In this document: in pieces, positions 26,024-35,623 of the stretch
Layout: the number at the start of each line of letters is the position of its first letter
Numbering within the stretch: position 1 is the stretch's first letter
Notes under the pieces: model-generated
Told to the model about the DNA's origin: nothing
Databases searched by the model: none
Seen by the model: only the letters and a program-made list of their open reading frames with translations
Position numbers and translations under genes: made by a program
From: Paenibacillus sp. AN1007
GTDB lineage: Bacteria > Bacillota > Bacilli > Paenibacillales > Paenibacillaceae
DNA length: 64,000 nucleotides
Direction of reading: 5' to 3'
NCBI RefSeq assembly: GCF_040702995.1
Contig: NZ_CP159992.1
Location: 3,187,501-3,251,500, forward strand

Positions 26024-27100
26024 TCATCCATTATCGATTTCTGGAGCACGCAGTCCCTCAATCAGGATAAAAAGCGTAAGTGCTTGTCCATAACCCATTG
26101 GACTGATCGGTATTTCTTTATAAAACGCAGCATCCTGCCCTACAGGAGTTCCGTATGATACCTGCTGTACAACTCCAGTCGTATCGATCTGCCGCAGCAC
26201 GGCTTCAAGTGCTCTCATACCGGTATTCCGATAGGACTCATCCAGGTAGCCATAACGGATTCCCTTCAGAATACCGTACCCGAATGCAGCCGTTGCCGAG
26301 GTTTCTTTATACGAATCAGGATCATCCAGCACCGTGTGCCACATCCCGTCCTCATGCTGCAGTTTGCTAAGTGCTCTGACCTGCGCCGTCGCTGTATCCA
26401 GAAGATAAGCCTTCAGTCCGTCTTCGATGGGAATGATATGGAGGAAATCCATAACTCCAGCCGTATACCACGCATTACCTCTTCCCCAATGAACCGCACC
26501 ATAGTTATGATGCTCATTGAAATCCCAGCCGTGATAGAACAGCCCTGTTTTTTTATTGTATAGGTATTTAATATGCACAAGGAACTGCCGCTTGGCCTCT
26601 TCTACATACGATGCTTTCTTGAAGTGCACCCCTGCTTTGGCCAAAAACAGCACTGTCATAAAAAGCGTATCAATCAGAATCTGACCGTCATTGGCATCCC
26701 CCGTAATCATATGCTGAAACGCACCATCTCCGGTTCGCAGCAGTTCCTCCATAATCCAGCTGCTCCATTCTTCACAGACACGTTCGTATTCCTTGTTCCC
26801 GGTCAGCTGGCTTAGCGACATTAAAGTGAGAAGCGGAGCGCAGGTATTTACATTTTTTTCGGGCAGCCCTTCCTTCAGTCTTGCATCGTACCAAGATTCA
26901 AGAAAACGCAGCACCTCAGCATCTTGGGTCGTTTCATAGAGCTGAAGAAGGCCGTAAAGTCCAACCCCTTGCGGCCATTCCCATAGATGGATGTCGATTA
27001 GTCCAATGGGAAATTGTTCATTGATACTTGTGTTTTTCATCGATTTCATCGCATCGGATACTTTGCTTATTTTCTCCAGAAGCAGTTCTTGATTCAGCAT
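26024..27100 (-). CDS. GH105 unsaturated glycuronyl hydrolase (YteR/YesR-like)
   Basis: The 358-residue cytoplasmic protein has the (alpha/alpha)6 GH105 barrel. Recognisable segments are LWEWPQGVGLYGLLQLY near residue 40, GQILIDTLFMTVLFLAKAG with the catalytic Asp, HWGRGNAWYTAG, and SATAAFGYGILKGIRYGYL. GH105 enzymes hydrate and release the unsaturated uronic acid left by pectin (rhamnogalacturonan) or related lyases from imported oligosaccharides. The ATG was chosen because it has a GAGG 6 bases upstream; the GTG four codons earlier is too close to its binding site. It is the last gene of a YesOPQ-like importer operon, 36 bases after the 851-residue gene. Confidence 0.92.
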   Translation of the reverse strand: MLNQELLLEKISKVSDAMKSMKNTSINEQFPIGLIDIHLWEWPQGVGLYGLLQLYETTQDAEVLRFLESWYDARLKEGLPEKNVNTCAPLLTLMSLSQLTGNKEYERVCEEWSSWIMEELLRTGDGAFQHMITGDANDGQILIDTLFMTVLFLAKAGVHFKKASYVEEAKRQFLVHIKYLYNKKTGLFYHGWDFNEHHNYGAVHWGRGNAWYTAGVMDFLHIIPIEDGLKAYLLDTATAQVRALSKLQHEDGMWHTVLDDPDSYKETSATAAFGYGILKGIRYGYLDESYRNTGMRALEAVLRQIDTTGVVQQVSYGTPVGQDAAFYKEIPISPMGYGQALTLFILIEGLRAPEIDNG

Positions 27101-27135
27101 GTTAGCCCTCACTCCCTAGATTTATTACGCAGACT

Positions 27136-29691
27136 TCAACGCGTCATGTTCTGGATCTGCAGCTGTCCCCTTACTCCGTAACCGCCATGTATGATTTCCT
27201 CTCCTTGAATAAGAAAAGGCTTGTTCATTCCCCACTCTATCGAACCATATACAGGATCAGTCAAGCTGAGCGTCAGAGAAGTACTGTCGAATTGTGGGCC
27301 TGCCGAACGAACTTGGTTTATAAAAGCATGAAATGATCCGAATTGCTGTTCGTTTCCTGCTCTTATGATCCAGGCATTACGCAATCCATGAGAAATAAGC
27401 TCACGCTCTCTCGTTACACCGTTCTTCTCCATACTCATCCCGTTAGCTGAATAGAGAGCCGCATATCCTTTATTCAGACGGGCAAAAACCCAGTTCTCAT
27501 GCTTCACCCACTCTGTGAAAAAGCTCGTCGGAAAATAAGCATGTGTCCAATCCGCAGTCTGATCTGCCGGAATATCAAACATCATCAGAGCTATGCCCTC
27601 ATGCTGCACAACATTGGGAAGGATGCCATTCCCGGCCCAGAAGCAAGGGCGGCCATCTCCATGCTTGTATATTTCGGCGGGATGATTCACCCAGACCTGC
27701 GCTTCAGGCGATAGAGACAGGTGGTTGACATGCTCCTGATACCCCGGCTTGCCTGCTCGAAAGCCTACAATGGAAGACAGGGCATATTCCGCTGTTCGAT
27801 AATGATAGAGCTTGGCGTACCCTCCCTTACCCTGCTGATTGGTGAACGTCAGCTGCTGATTTTCCCCAAGCGTCAGATGCTCTTGATATGCCGCTGGAGG
27901 AATATAATCGGATAAACTTAGCGCCACATTGCTGATCGAATAATTATTGACATGACCGACTCCATAACCGATCCAGCACATGGAAGTTGTTCCCGCAGCA
28001 TAACTTCCCAGCAGTTCCTTCTCATAGCTGCGGCCGAACGTTGTAGACATCACACCCTGATGCATCTGCACCGTTATATAATAAAATAACAAATCCATTG
28101 CCTTTTTCGCCTGCTGCCGGAGCTGTTCATTGTGTGCAAATTCATAGATATGCAGCAGTCCGACGGCATCAATCGGAATGTATGCGCTTGAGTTCCATTC
28201 TGCCAAGCCTTCATCCATGAAGCGCTCAAACCATAAGGCAAGCCTCTGTTCTGCTTTTTGACGGTGTACTTCACCGGATTCACCACTGTTCGTGAACACT
28301 TCTTCCCCGAACAGCTGTCCCGCTAACAGCTCATTCGTGTGGAACAACAGCGCATGGTTTTCGCTGAAGAACCACATGACATCATCGCCGGGTTCGTCAA
28401 TCCAGTATCGATAGTTCAAAATACTCGCTTTTACCCGATTCCAGAACGACTCGCTGAACAAACCGCTGTTTCGTTCATCTCTCCATAGGCGAAACAACCC
28501 GACCAGATAAAAATCACTGCAATCCTTCCGCTGCTCAATGCCTTCTACACCTTCAAGCAGCATCTTCTCCGCTTCCTGCCTATTACCATTGGTTTTTAAC
28601 ATGGCAATCGCCGTATGAATGTTAGGACTGCCCTTCTCGGCAATACATCGCAGAGCCAGAGATTTGCGAGCTTCAATATCCGCAGCTTCCAGAGCAGCCT
28701 CATCATAACCGGTATCGTAGGATTGACAGCCGAACTTCTTCGTCAGTGTTACGTTTGAAACTGAAATGGTCAGCGTGAAGTACACGTAATGATGGCCTAT
28801 TTCATTGGTATGGCCCAGAACCAGATCTTTCTCCTTCTCAGCGATCTGTATCGTCTTGTTTTCAGTGCCATCAAAGAAGTTCCCATACTGGATATCTATC
28901 TCTCTAACGGTATCTGGCAGAGGACGCGGAAGTCTAAGCTTAATCTGCTCACCCCGAAAGAGATCTGAGGGAAAATGAGCCTGTTCCAAGGCACGCTCTG
29001 CGGATTGCACAGGCTCCACTAAATGAGAAGCAATAGGCAGCGAAATATGCAGTTCTTCATTGCCAAGATAATCGAGCGCAAAGGCATACATCGTATCTCG
29101 CTCGGCCAGGTCCTCCCAGCAGGCATAGATTTCATTGATTCCTGCGGAAAGCTCAGCATCTATAATAATCTCCTGCTCCTGGTTGCGAACGAGCGGCGCA
29201 AAGTCAGTCACCTGTTCTCCATTGATCCACAAGGAGAGACTTCCGTACGTTTTGATCCGGAATGAAGCCTTATGGCCGGTCGGAGAGACGAGACGTGTCG
29301 CCGCATAACTGCGCAGATGGGTGGGTACAAACCAGAATCCTGATTTCTCTACTCGCGGATTGCCCCAGGGAGAATAAATCTCCCATGGCATCTTAGCTTT
29401 CACTCCATTGAATGGGTCTCCCGGGCTCGGAAACTCACTCCATTGTTCAAAAAACCGGGGCGCAGCCTGCGATCTCCTCATTTCAACAAATTCCTGCCTG
29501 CACGGGTTCTCATGAATGGCAAAACCATCGATAAGCCAATCATTAATATCTCCCTCCATTGTAGTTGGAACAAAGGCTACAGGCTCTGTATAGATCCCGC
29601 TGGTTATCCAGTGATTAATGACCTGACTGCTGCCTATTTTCATTGGCTTGTAATTCAAAGTGTGCATCCCGCTGCGGGTAGATTCTAACAT
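27136..29691 (-). CDS. Large putative carbohydrate-active protein, family not recognised
   Basis: The 851-residue protein has no signal peptide or transmembrane segment and should be cytoplasmic. Residues about 100-230 look like a beta-sandwich of the galactose-binding type (FRIKTYGSLSLWINGEQV). Residues about 330-610 are helical with Trp-, His- and Asn-rich stretches such as WFFSENHALLFHTNELLAG and LAEWNSSAYIPIDAVGLL, suggesting an (alpha/alpha) toroid. The last 230 residues look like beta structure. That order resembles heparinase-type lyases and some helical-barrel glycoside hydrolases such as GH154. It lies between a sugar importer and a GH105 gene, so a role in breaking down the imported oligosaccharide is likely but unproven. 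Confidence 0.75.
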   Translation of the reverse strand: MLESTRSGMHTLNYKPMKIGSSQVINHWITSGIYTEPVAFVPTTMEGDINDWLIDGFAIHENPCRQEFVEMRRSQAAPRFFEQWSEFPSPGDPFNGVKAKMPWEIYSPWGNPRVEKSGFWFVPTHLRSYAATRLVSPTGHKASFRIKTYGSLSLWINGEQVTDFAPLVRNQEQEIIIDAELSAGINEIYACWEDLAERDTMYAFALDYLGNEELHISLPIASHLVEPVQSAERALEQAHFPSDLFRGEQIKLRLPRPLPDTVREIDIQYGNFFDGTENKTIQIAEKEKDLVLGHTNEIGHHYVYFTLTISVSNVTLTKKFGCQSYDTGYDEAALEAADIEARKSLALRCIAEKGSPNIHTAIAMLKTNGNRQEAEKMLLEGVEGIEQRKDCSDFYLVGLFRLWRDERNSGLFSESFWNRVKASILNYRYWIDEPGDDVMWFFSENHALLFHTNELLAGQLFGEEVFTNSGESGEVHRQKAEQRLALWFERFMDEGLAEWNSSAYIPIDAVGLLHIYEFAHNEQLRQQAKKAMDLLFYYITVQMHQGVMSTTFGRSYEKELLGSYAAGTTSMCWIGYGVGHVNNYSISNVALSLSDYIPPAAYQEHLTLGENQQLTFTNQQGKGGYAKLYHYRTAEYALSSIVGFRAGKPGYQEHVNHLSLSPEAQVWVNHPAEIYKHGDGRPCFWAGNGILPNVVQHEGIALMMFDIPADQTADWTHAYFPTSFFTEWVKHENWVFARLNKGYAALYSANGMSMEKNGVTRERELISHGLRNAWIIRAGNEQQFGSFHAFINQVRSAGPQFDSTSLTLSLTDPVYGSIEWGMNKPFLIQGEEIIHGGYGVRGQLQIQNMTR

Positions 29692-29696
29692 TCAAC

Positions 29697-30521
29697 TCAT
29701 CCTTTCATTCCTGAAGTAATCATGCCGCTGACAAAATAACGCTGGAAAACCATAAAAACAATCAATACCGGAAGCATCGTGATGACGGACATTGCAAGCA
29801 GGCTTCCCCAATCCACGTTGTATTCACCAATAAAATTAGAGAGCGCAAGCTGGATCGTATATTTGGATGGATCGCTAATAGCGATTAACGGCCATACAAA
29901 GTCATCCCATCTCCACATAAAAGAAAAGATGGCGAGTACGGCAAGGATCGGTTTGGCTATAGGCAGAATAATGCTCCAATAAATTTTCCATTCTCCTGCT
30001 CCATCCATGCGTGCCGCTTCCAGCAGCTCATCGGGTACGGTCAGCAAATATTGGCGCATAAGGAACACACCTGTCGGTGTGGCTGCAGGCGGGATAATGA
30101 TTGCAAGCAGACTGTTATATAAACCAAGTGCACTCAGCACTTTGAAGATGGGAATCATGATAACCTCAATCGGAATCATAAGTGTTGAGATGAATGCAAT
30201 TAATATAATCGAGCTTCCCCGGAATCGATACTTCGCGAGTGCAAAACCAGCCATGGAATTGATCAGGAGCAGCAGCAGCGTTGAGGACAGCGTTACGATG
30301 GTACTATTCATAAAATACAAACCGAAATCGCCTTTTTTGAAAGCCTCCTTGAAATGTTCGAAGGTGACTGGATCCGGCCATAACTTGGGAGGAAAACTGT
30401 ACAGATCGCTATTCGTCTTCAGGGCAGAGATCACCACCCACAGCACAGGCAGGAGCCACAATACTGCGGCCGCACTTAACAAACTGTAGATTGTAATTTT
30501 GGCTATAGGTTTCATGACCAT
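29697..30521 (-). CDS. CUT1 sugar ABC transporter permease, MalG/YesQ-like
   Basis: The 274-residue protein has six predicted transmembrane segments and the MalG-type EAA loop (LLEAARMDGAGEWKIYWSIILPIAKPIL), plus the usual GFALAKYRFRG segment. It is one half of the importer channel. Its ATG overlaps the stop of the upstream permease by one base (TGATG), and it ends 5 bases before the 851-residue gene. Within this operon the arrangement binding protein, permease, permease, enzyme, GH105 matches the yes/yte pectin loci of Bacillus. Confidence 0.93.
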   Translation of the reverse strand: MVMKPIAKITIYSLLSAAAVLWLLPVLWVVISALKTNSDLYSFPPKLWPDPVTFEHFKEAFKKGDFGLYFMNSTIVTLSSTLLLLLINSMAGFALAKYRFRGSSIILIAFISTLMIPIEVIMIPIFKVLSALGLYNSLLAIIIPPAATPTGVFLMRQYLLTVPDELLEAARMDGAGEWKIYWSIILPIAKPILAVLAIFSFMWRWDDFVWPLIAISDPSKYTIQLALSNFIGEYNVDWGSLLAMSVITMLPVLIVFMVFQRYFVSGMITSGMKG

Positions 30522-31426
30522 CAGACAGCTCCTCCTTTCGATAAACGGAATTGAAGTGCCGAGAACCCACCAATGAGAATAAACAGAATCACGGACATCG
30601 CGCTGGCCAGACCCAATTCCTGCCTGTTGAAACCAATCTCATAAATGTATTGAACAATGAACGTTGTCTCTTTGCCTGGCCCACCGCCTGTAAGCGCAAA
30701 CATAAGTGGAAATGCCTTGAACGCATCAATGAGACAAAGCATAACAACAAGTAAACTCGTAGGCTTCAGAAGCGGGAGCGTAATGTAACGAAACACTTTC
30801 GAACCTGTCGCTCCATCCAAGCGGGCAGCCTCATAATAATCTGTAGGGATTGCCTGCAGGCCTGCGATGAAAATGACCATGAAAAAGCCCGCGCGTGACC
30901 ATACTGTCGCAATAATTACAGCTGTGTTGGCCCAAAACGATGACGTTAAGAAACCTACCGGCTCCGCACCTGCCATCGTGAGCAGATGATTCAGAATGCC
31001 AAATGAATCTCCGAAAATCCACTTCCAGGTCAAACCTACGATGATGTAAGAAATCATCGTTGGCCAGTAAAATATGGCTCTGAAGAATCCGCGCATTCGA
31101 ATCTCGCGCGCAAGCAGCAGGGCAATGCCTAGAGCCGCCGCATAAATGAGCGGAACAACTATGACGGCATAGACGCCAGTTCGTCCGATCGTTGACCAAA
31201 ATTCCCGATCTGTCAATATCTTGAGATAGTTGTCCAGTCCATTGAACTTCATCGGATTCAGTCCATCATAGACATGAAAAGAATAGTACAAGCCCAATAA
31301 CGATGGAAATACGATAAAGGTGCTGAAGATCAAGAGATTGGGAAGTATAAACAGATATGGAGCGATGACGAGCTTCCTGTTCTGTCCTGCCAATGTTTTA
31401 TGATTGGATCGTTGTCTTTCACTCAT
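30521..31426 (-). CDS. CUT1 sugar ABC transporter permease, MalF/YesP-like
   Basis: The 301-residue protein has six predicted transmembrane segments and the MalF-type EAA loop (YYEAARLDGATGSKVFRYITLPLLKP) near residue 205. It pairs with the MalG-like permease encoded by the overlapping next gene. An AAGGAGG-type site lies 9 bases before the ATG. No ATPase gene is present, as in Bacillus systems where MsmX serves several importers. Confidence 0.93.
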   Translation of the reverse strand: MSERQRSNHKTLAGQNRKLVIAPYLFILPNLLIFSTFIVFPSLLGLYYSFHVYDGLNPMKFNGLDNYLKILTDREFWSTIGRTGVYAVIVVPLIYAAALGIALLLAREIRMRGFFRAIFYWPTMISYIIVGLTWKWIFGDSFGILNHLLTMAGAEPVGFLTSSFWANTAVIIATVWSRAGFFMVIFIAGLQAIPTDYYEAARLDGATGSKVFRYITLPLLKPTSLLVVMLCLIDAFKAFPLMFALTGGGPGKETTFIVQYIYEIGFNRQELGLASAMSVILFILIGGFSALQFRLSKGGAV

Positions 31427-31461
31427 CTGCGTGCTCCTTCCTTATGACTTCATTATGAGAG

Positions 31462-31490
31462 GGAGGCTTAACTGGAACTGTCAAGCCTCC
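31462..31490 (-). other. Intra-operon stem-loop between binding protein and permease genes
   Basis: A perfect eight-base stem (31462-31469 with 31483-31490) without a T run on the minus strand. It is probably an mRNA-stabilising or processing hairpin that keeps the binding-protein message abundant. Confidence 0.55.
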
Positions 31491-31560
31491 TTATGTGATT
31501 CCGATGTGACTTTATGTTTTGTATGTGGCTTTATGTTTGGCTTGAGTCCGGCCTAGCATT

Positions 31561-32832
31561 TTATTGACTGCCAATGGCTTCATTAATCTGCTTAGCCATC
31601 TGATCCAGTGCTTCCTGTGGAGCTGCTTTATCGGATAACACGTCCATAATATGATTTTTCAAATCCGTTGAAATTTTGGAGATCAGCGTCTGTCTGGACC
31701 AGTCGTTCGCTGCAAGCGGCGAACTGTTTTTCAACTCGTCCGAGAACATTTCAAACATGTCCTTCCCAAATTCATAATTCAAAGCAGCACTGTCCTTCCG
31801 CGGACTCATGAAGAGCGACTCCTGATTATATTTGGAATTTACTTCTTTGGACGTTAAATATTCGATAAATTCGGCAGCCTGCTGCTCCTGTCCGCTTCCC
31901 TTAAAAGCCATAAGAAACTTTCCGCCCGGAACGGAAGAACGCTGTGTTCCTTTGGGCATGTAGGTCACGCCCCACTCGAAGTCGGTAATATCCTTGTAAT
32001 TGCTGATCATCCAGTTGCCAGCCCAGTGAGCTGCTACCGTACCGGAACGGAACAAGTTATTCGGATTCTCTCCACCCAGCCATACCGAATCAGGCATGAT
32101 CCCCTCTTGATGAAGCTGCTTGAACATCTCCATGGAACGGATTCCTGCCTCACTGTTAATCGCTGCCGCACTGCCATCCTCCGTTAAGATGCTTCCGCCA
32201 TGCTGGTACAGCAGCGTGGACCACCGATGTGGAGTGACATCCCAAACCATTCCATATCGTGCTCCACCTTTGTCCATCACCTGTTTTAATGCAGCGATAT
32301 ATTCATCCCACGTCCATACCTCTTCCGGAGAAGTGGGTACTTTGACACCGGCTTTATCAAATAACGTTTTGTTATATATCAATCCATTTGCCGTGACATC
32401 CATCGGCGCTGCTGCCAATTTGCCATCCATAACATAATAAGGTTTGAGAGAGTCAATAAATTGATCCTGGAATTGTTCCACGTTCTCCACGTAAGGGGTG
32501 AGATCAACTGCCTGATTTGCAAAAGATCCCGTATCCGTCACCCGGGCCAGGGCAGGCGGCTTGCCACCTGATAACATCGTTTTCAATTTGGTCTGGACAT
32601 CCTTGAAGCCGACTTCAATCAGATTGATTTTCACATTGCTGCCGCTCTGCTCGTATTCTTTAATGATTTCTTTGATCACTTCTCCTTCTTTTCCATCAGA
32701 GAACCATAAGAAATCGAGAGCAGCCCCTTTTCCATTTGCGTTGTTACCTGCATTACCGCAAGCAGTCAGCATCATGAGCACTACAGTTAATAGAACACTG
32801 ATGCGTATTTTAAACTTCATTTTTCTATTCAT
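31561..32832 (-). CDS. Extracellular sugar-binding lipoprotein, YesO-like (family 1)
   Basis: The 423-residue precursor has a lipoprotein signal (LLTVVLMMLTACGN). It has the family 1 solute-binding fold: DFLWFSDGKEGEVIKEI, GLIYNKTLFDKAGV with PTSPEEVWTWDEY, AAHWAGNWMISNYKD and PGGKFLMAFKGSGQEQQAAEFIEYL. It captures the oligosaccharide for the YesPQ-like permeases. An AGGAG lies 7 bases before the ATG. It follows the AraC regulator gene by 22 bases, so the regulator and receptor are probably cotranscribed. Confidence 0.92.
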   Translation of the reverse strand: MNRKMKFKIRISVLLTVVLMMLTACGNAGNNANGKGAALDFLWFSDGKEGEVIKEIIKEYEQSGSNVKINLIEVGFKDVQTKLKTMLSGGKPPALARVTDTGSFANQAVDLTPYVENVEQFQDQFIDSLKPYYVMDGKLAAAPMDVTANGLIYNKTLFDKAGVKVPTSPEEVWTWDEYIAALKQVMDKGGARYGMVWDVTPHRWSTLLYQHGGSILTEDGSAAAINSEAGIRSMEMFKQLHQEGIMPDSVWLGGENPNNLFRSGTVAAHWAGNWMISNYKDITDFEWGVTYMPKGTQRSSVPGGKFLMAFKGSGQEQQAAEFIEYLTSKEVNSKYNQESLFMSPRKDSAALNYEFGKDMFEMFSDELKNSSPLAANDWSRQTLISKISTDLKNHIMDVLSDKAAPQEALDQMAKQINEAIGSQ

Positions 32833-32854
32833 ATCAACATCTCCTTGAGAGGAA

Positions 32855-33736
32855 TTAGTGGTTTTTCACTGCGCTAAGCAGTTCGTTTTTACGAAACAAC
32901 TGTGGTGAAACCCCCACATATTGTTTAAAAGCTCTGCTGAAATACACAGGGGTATTAAAGCCCAATGTCTCGGAGATCGCCAAAATCGATGCATCCGTCG
33001 ACAGCAGCAGCTTTTTGGCTTCTGCCACCCTTTTGCGTATGACATAATTGCTGATGGTATATCCCGTCGTCTCTTTAAAAGAATGACAAATGTAGTATTT
33101 ATTCAAATGCAGTGTTTTGGACAGCTCATCGAGTGAAACATTCTCCGCATAGTTCTGGTTTAGATAATGCAGAACCCGGCTTACACTGGTCTGTTTCTGT
33201 GATGAGAGTAAGATGGGATCAACGGACTGCTCGCTGTTCATTTTCCGGTAAATGCGCAGCAGCAGCTGCGTAAGGATCAGTTTCACCATAGTTTTACATC
33301 CCGCGCTGCGGGCATCCATTTCCTCTTTAATTCCCTTAAATGTATTGGTAATGTACTCGCGCTCTTCAAGGGACCAGTGCACCAATAGTCCGTTTGGATG
33401 GTGAAATATGGATATCAGATTATCCAATTGACTAAGTTCAAGCAGGTCGAGCAGCAGCAGTTCCGTAAAATTAACAAAGCTCCGCTTGTATACAATCTCT
33501 CTAGAAGGGTTAATCCGGTGGGGTACGCCTCCTTTAAATATGAACATGTCTCCGGGCTTCGGCTTGTAGATTCGATCACCGATTAGAAAGGTCGCATCCC
33601 CTTGGATAAAATAGTGAATCTCATACCCGTTATGCGTGTGAACAGGCCATTCATCCTGAAAATTGTCTGCTTCCGAGCGCACATAAACTTCATTTTCCTG
33701 CAGTGCCATATTCGTCGGGGTGTGTATGGTTAACAT
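32855..33736 (-). CDS. AraC family regulator with cupin domain, heads the YesOPQ-like operon
   Basis: The 293-residue protein has an N-terminal cupin domain (about residues 15-85: HTHNGYEIHYFIQGD and PKPGDMFIFKGGVPHR) and a C-terminal AraC helix-turn-helix (about residues 185-285: VSLDELSKTLHLNKYYICHSF and GFNTPVYFSRAFKQYVGVSPQLFR). It probably senses an oligosaccharide or uronate and activates the genes directly downstream, including the importer and GH105 enzyme. A GGGAG precedes the ATG by about 10 bases. A cre-like sequence lies 57 bases upstream of the start. Confidence 0.9.
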   Translation of the reverse strand: MLTIHTPTNMALQENEVYVRSEADNFQDEWPVHTHNGYEIHYFIQGDATFLIGDRIYKPKPGDMFIFKGGVPHRINPSREIVYKRSFVNFTELLLLDLLELSQLDNLISIFHHPNGLLVHWSLEEREYITNTFKGIKEEMDARSAGCKTMVKLILTQLLLRIYRKMNSEQSVDPILLSSQKQTSVSRVLHYLNQNYAENVSLDELSKTLHLNKYYICHSFKETTGYTISNYVIRKRVAEAKKLLLSTDASILAISETLGFNTPVYFSRAFKQYVGVSPQLFRKNELLSAVKNH

Positions 33737-33792
33737 TCATAAAGATCTCCCTTCTCAGAATATAAATAGCAATATAGTTTAATAATTTAAAA

Positions 33793-33806
33793 TGATAGCG
33801 CTTTAC
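33793..33806 (-). promoter_or_regulatory. cre-like site upstream of the AraC/YesOPQ-like operon
   Basis: The minus strand reads GTAAAGCGCTATCA, matching 12 of 14 positions of the CcpA cre consensus (the first two bases are swapped). It would give carbon catabolite repression of the pectin-type operon. Confidence 0.5.
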
Positions 33807-33920
33807 AATGAATTGTATCACAGTTATTTCGAACTAATCTGAACAATATTGCTGTATTGTTGATCACAATTGTTGCAAATGAAAGAAAGAATTTCATATG
33901 GCGGCATGCCGGAAACAAAA

Positions 33921-33954
33921 AAACCGCTTTGCAGCCCTAAGGCTGTCAAGCGGT
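33921..33954 (-). terminator. Terminator of the acetyltransferase gene at 34.0 kb
   Basis: An interrupted stem (ACCGCTT with AAGCGGT and GCAGCC with GGCTG; 33923-33954) is followed on the minus strand by seven T. Confidence 0.85.
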
Positions 33955-34032
33955 ACTAAACTAATATGGACACAGATATTGAGATGGATACTGAGATTTA
34001 AGTTTTAGGTTGATATTCGATGCTGATCCAGA

Positions 34033-34596
34033 TTAAGACAGAGCTTCTGTATGCAGTCGATGTTCATATTCGTGCTTCAAAATACTCATCACGATGCTGT
34101 CCCGATATGTTCCACTCTTATATATTTTGTTCCGATAGCGGCCTTCTTCTTGAAATCCGCATTGAACATAACACTTATGAGCCGACTGATTATACTCATA
34201 CGCTTCAAGTTCCAAGCGATTCAGATTGAGTTCTTCGAAAGCGAACTTCTGGAGCATGCGAATCGCTTCGCTGCCGTATCCTTTGCCCAAATACTCTTTT
34301 CTTCCAATCACGATAGCTAACGAAGCAAAACGATTTTTCCAATCTATTTTATACAGGTCAATCTGACCTATATATTCAAGTGATTCTCTCGCTCCGATAA
34401 CAAAACTTTTATTAGCGGCCTTCCCCTGAGCCATCGTTTGAAAAAAGGACTCGGTCTCATAACTCGAATGAGGGTACAAGAAATTGTCTGATAAATTTGC
34501 AGTAATGTCCGGGTCGTTGACCCATTGTCTCATATACTGCAGATCGTCATCCTGGTATTCTCTGAGTACGATTCGTTCTCCATATATACGAGCCAT
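34033..34596 (-). CDS. GNAT family N-acetyltransferase
   Basis: The 187-residue protein has the RimJ/RimL-type GNAT layout: GERIVLREYQDDDLQYM at the start, ASLAIVIGRKEYLGKGYGSEAIRMLQ as the acetyl-CoA loop and LEAYEYNQSAHKCYVQCGFQEEG as the C-terminal motif. Substrate is unknown. A GGGAGG lies 8 bases before the ATG. It begins 5 bases after the stop of the small membrane protein gene, so the two form an operon that ends at the strong terminator downstream. Confidence 0.9.
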   Translation of the reverse strand: MARIYGERIVLREYQDDDLQYMRQWVNDPDITANLSDNFLYPHSSYETESFFQTMAQGKAANKSFVIGARESLEYIGQIDLYKIDWKNRFASLAIVIGRKEYLGKGYGSEAIRMLQKFAFEELNLNRLELEAYEYNQSAHKCYVQCGFQEEGRYRNKIYKSGTYRDSIVMSILKHEYEHRLHTEALS

Positions 34597-34601
34597 CGTC
34601 G

Positions 34602-34886
34602 TTACCTCCCCGATTGTCTTCTCGCCTTATCCTTCTTTATTAACGTATCGATGACCAGACCCAGTCCGGTCCAAAAAAGCAGATGCAATCCACAAATGAG
34701 CGGCTTAAACAAGTACGTTGTTTCCGGGTTCGTATTGATGTGAGTCAGCCATCCGTTTAGCAGGGAATTCATTGGATTCGTCAAATAAATCAAAATATTT
34801 TTATCATCATTACCGGATAGATTGTTGAAACACACCAGCAGCGAGAAAAGCACAAACCAGAAGGTCAGCTTTTTGAACAATTTCAT
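34602..34886 (-). CDS. Small membrane protein of unknown function
   Basis: The 94-residue protein is not recognised. It has a hydrophobic N-terminal segment (about residues 8-24), a polar loop with an NDDKN/NPETT stretch and a second hydrophobic segment (about 58-80), with a basic C-terminal tail. It probably spans the membrane twice. A GGAG lies about 12 bases before the ATG, which is longer than usual. It is directly upstream of an acetyltransferase gene. Confidence 0.65.
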   Translation of the reverse strand: MKLFKKLTFWFVLFSLLVCFNNLSGNDDKNILIYLTNPMNSLLNGWLTHINTNPETTYLFKPLICGLHLLFWTGLGLVIDTLIKKDKARRQSGR

Positions 34887-34958
34887 CTTCGCCTGACTCT
34901 CCTTTCTAAAAACCTATCCCATGTGATATCATCAGCCTCAGAACTGTTATTCAGCTGT

Positions 34959-35411
34959 TTATATACGACAGCGGAAGGCTCGAACCACCTCACCATCGAT
35001 AAGCTCTTCACTTACACGTTGGAAGCCAAAGGATTCATACAACGCACCTGCAGCCCGATTCTCAGGTCTATGTCCAATGATAATGCGTTCGCAGTTCAAT
35101 GTCCTCTGCATCCACTGCACCAAAGCAAGGAGGCTTTCTTTTCCATATCCTCTGCCCTGATACTTGCTGTCGATCATCAAAGCTGGAAGCCAGTAGTCTC
35201 CCGCGTCATGCACCTGATCAGAGTACACTGCAAAACCGACCAGATTCGAGTCCTTATAGATTGCCATGGGATGAAAGTCTGTAACAAATCTGGATTCAGC
35301 CATCCAGTAAACAACCGGTGCCGGGAACCATTTTTTCTGTTCTTCACTTACCTCCAGCCGGGTACAAGCAAACCAATCATCCGTCGAAACAGGTCTTACC
35401 TGAATAGTCAT
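34959..35411 (-). CDS. GNAT family N-acetyltransferase (polyamine acetyltransferase-like)
   Basis: The 150-residue compact GNAT protein has LPALMIDSKYQGRGYGKESLLALV as the acetyl-CoA region and GHRPENRAAGALYESFGFQ as the C-terminal motif, in the style of BltD/PaiA diamine acetyltransferases. The assignment to polyamines is by resemblance. An AGGAGG lies 8 bases before the ATG. The gap upstream (35412-35623) carries short open stretches but no gene that could be supported. Confidence 0.85.
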   Translation of the reverse strand: MTIQVRPVSTDDWFACTRLEVSEEQKKWFPAPVVYWMAESRFVTDFHPMAIYKDSNLVGFAVYSDQVHDAGDYWLPALMIDSKYQGRGYGKESLLALVQWMQRTLNCERIIIGHRPENRAAGALYESFGFQRVSEELIDGEVVRAFRCRI

Positions 35412-35623
35412 TTGAAATTCCTCCTGAATGTTTTCTTATGCACGTATTCAACTGCCGTCTCATACCACATCACTCCTTTCAGGGAATTCAAACCATTTCA
35501 ACGTCTCAAATCAAAGCATGTTTGCCATTAGTTCAAGCCAAAGCTGGTCTGCAGGGTCCATTTTAATCTTCGCAGCCATTCCTTCTTTCTTACTTCCTCA
35601 TATTGACAGAAGTTCGCTTCTGG

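Noticed and set aside
35408..35470. A 20-codon frame (MWYETAVEYV start) whose stop overlaps the ATG of the acetyltransferase gene at 35411.
   Set aside because: Its GGAG is only 2 bases from the ATG and it is too short to support as a gene; no motif was recognised.
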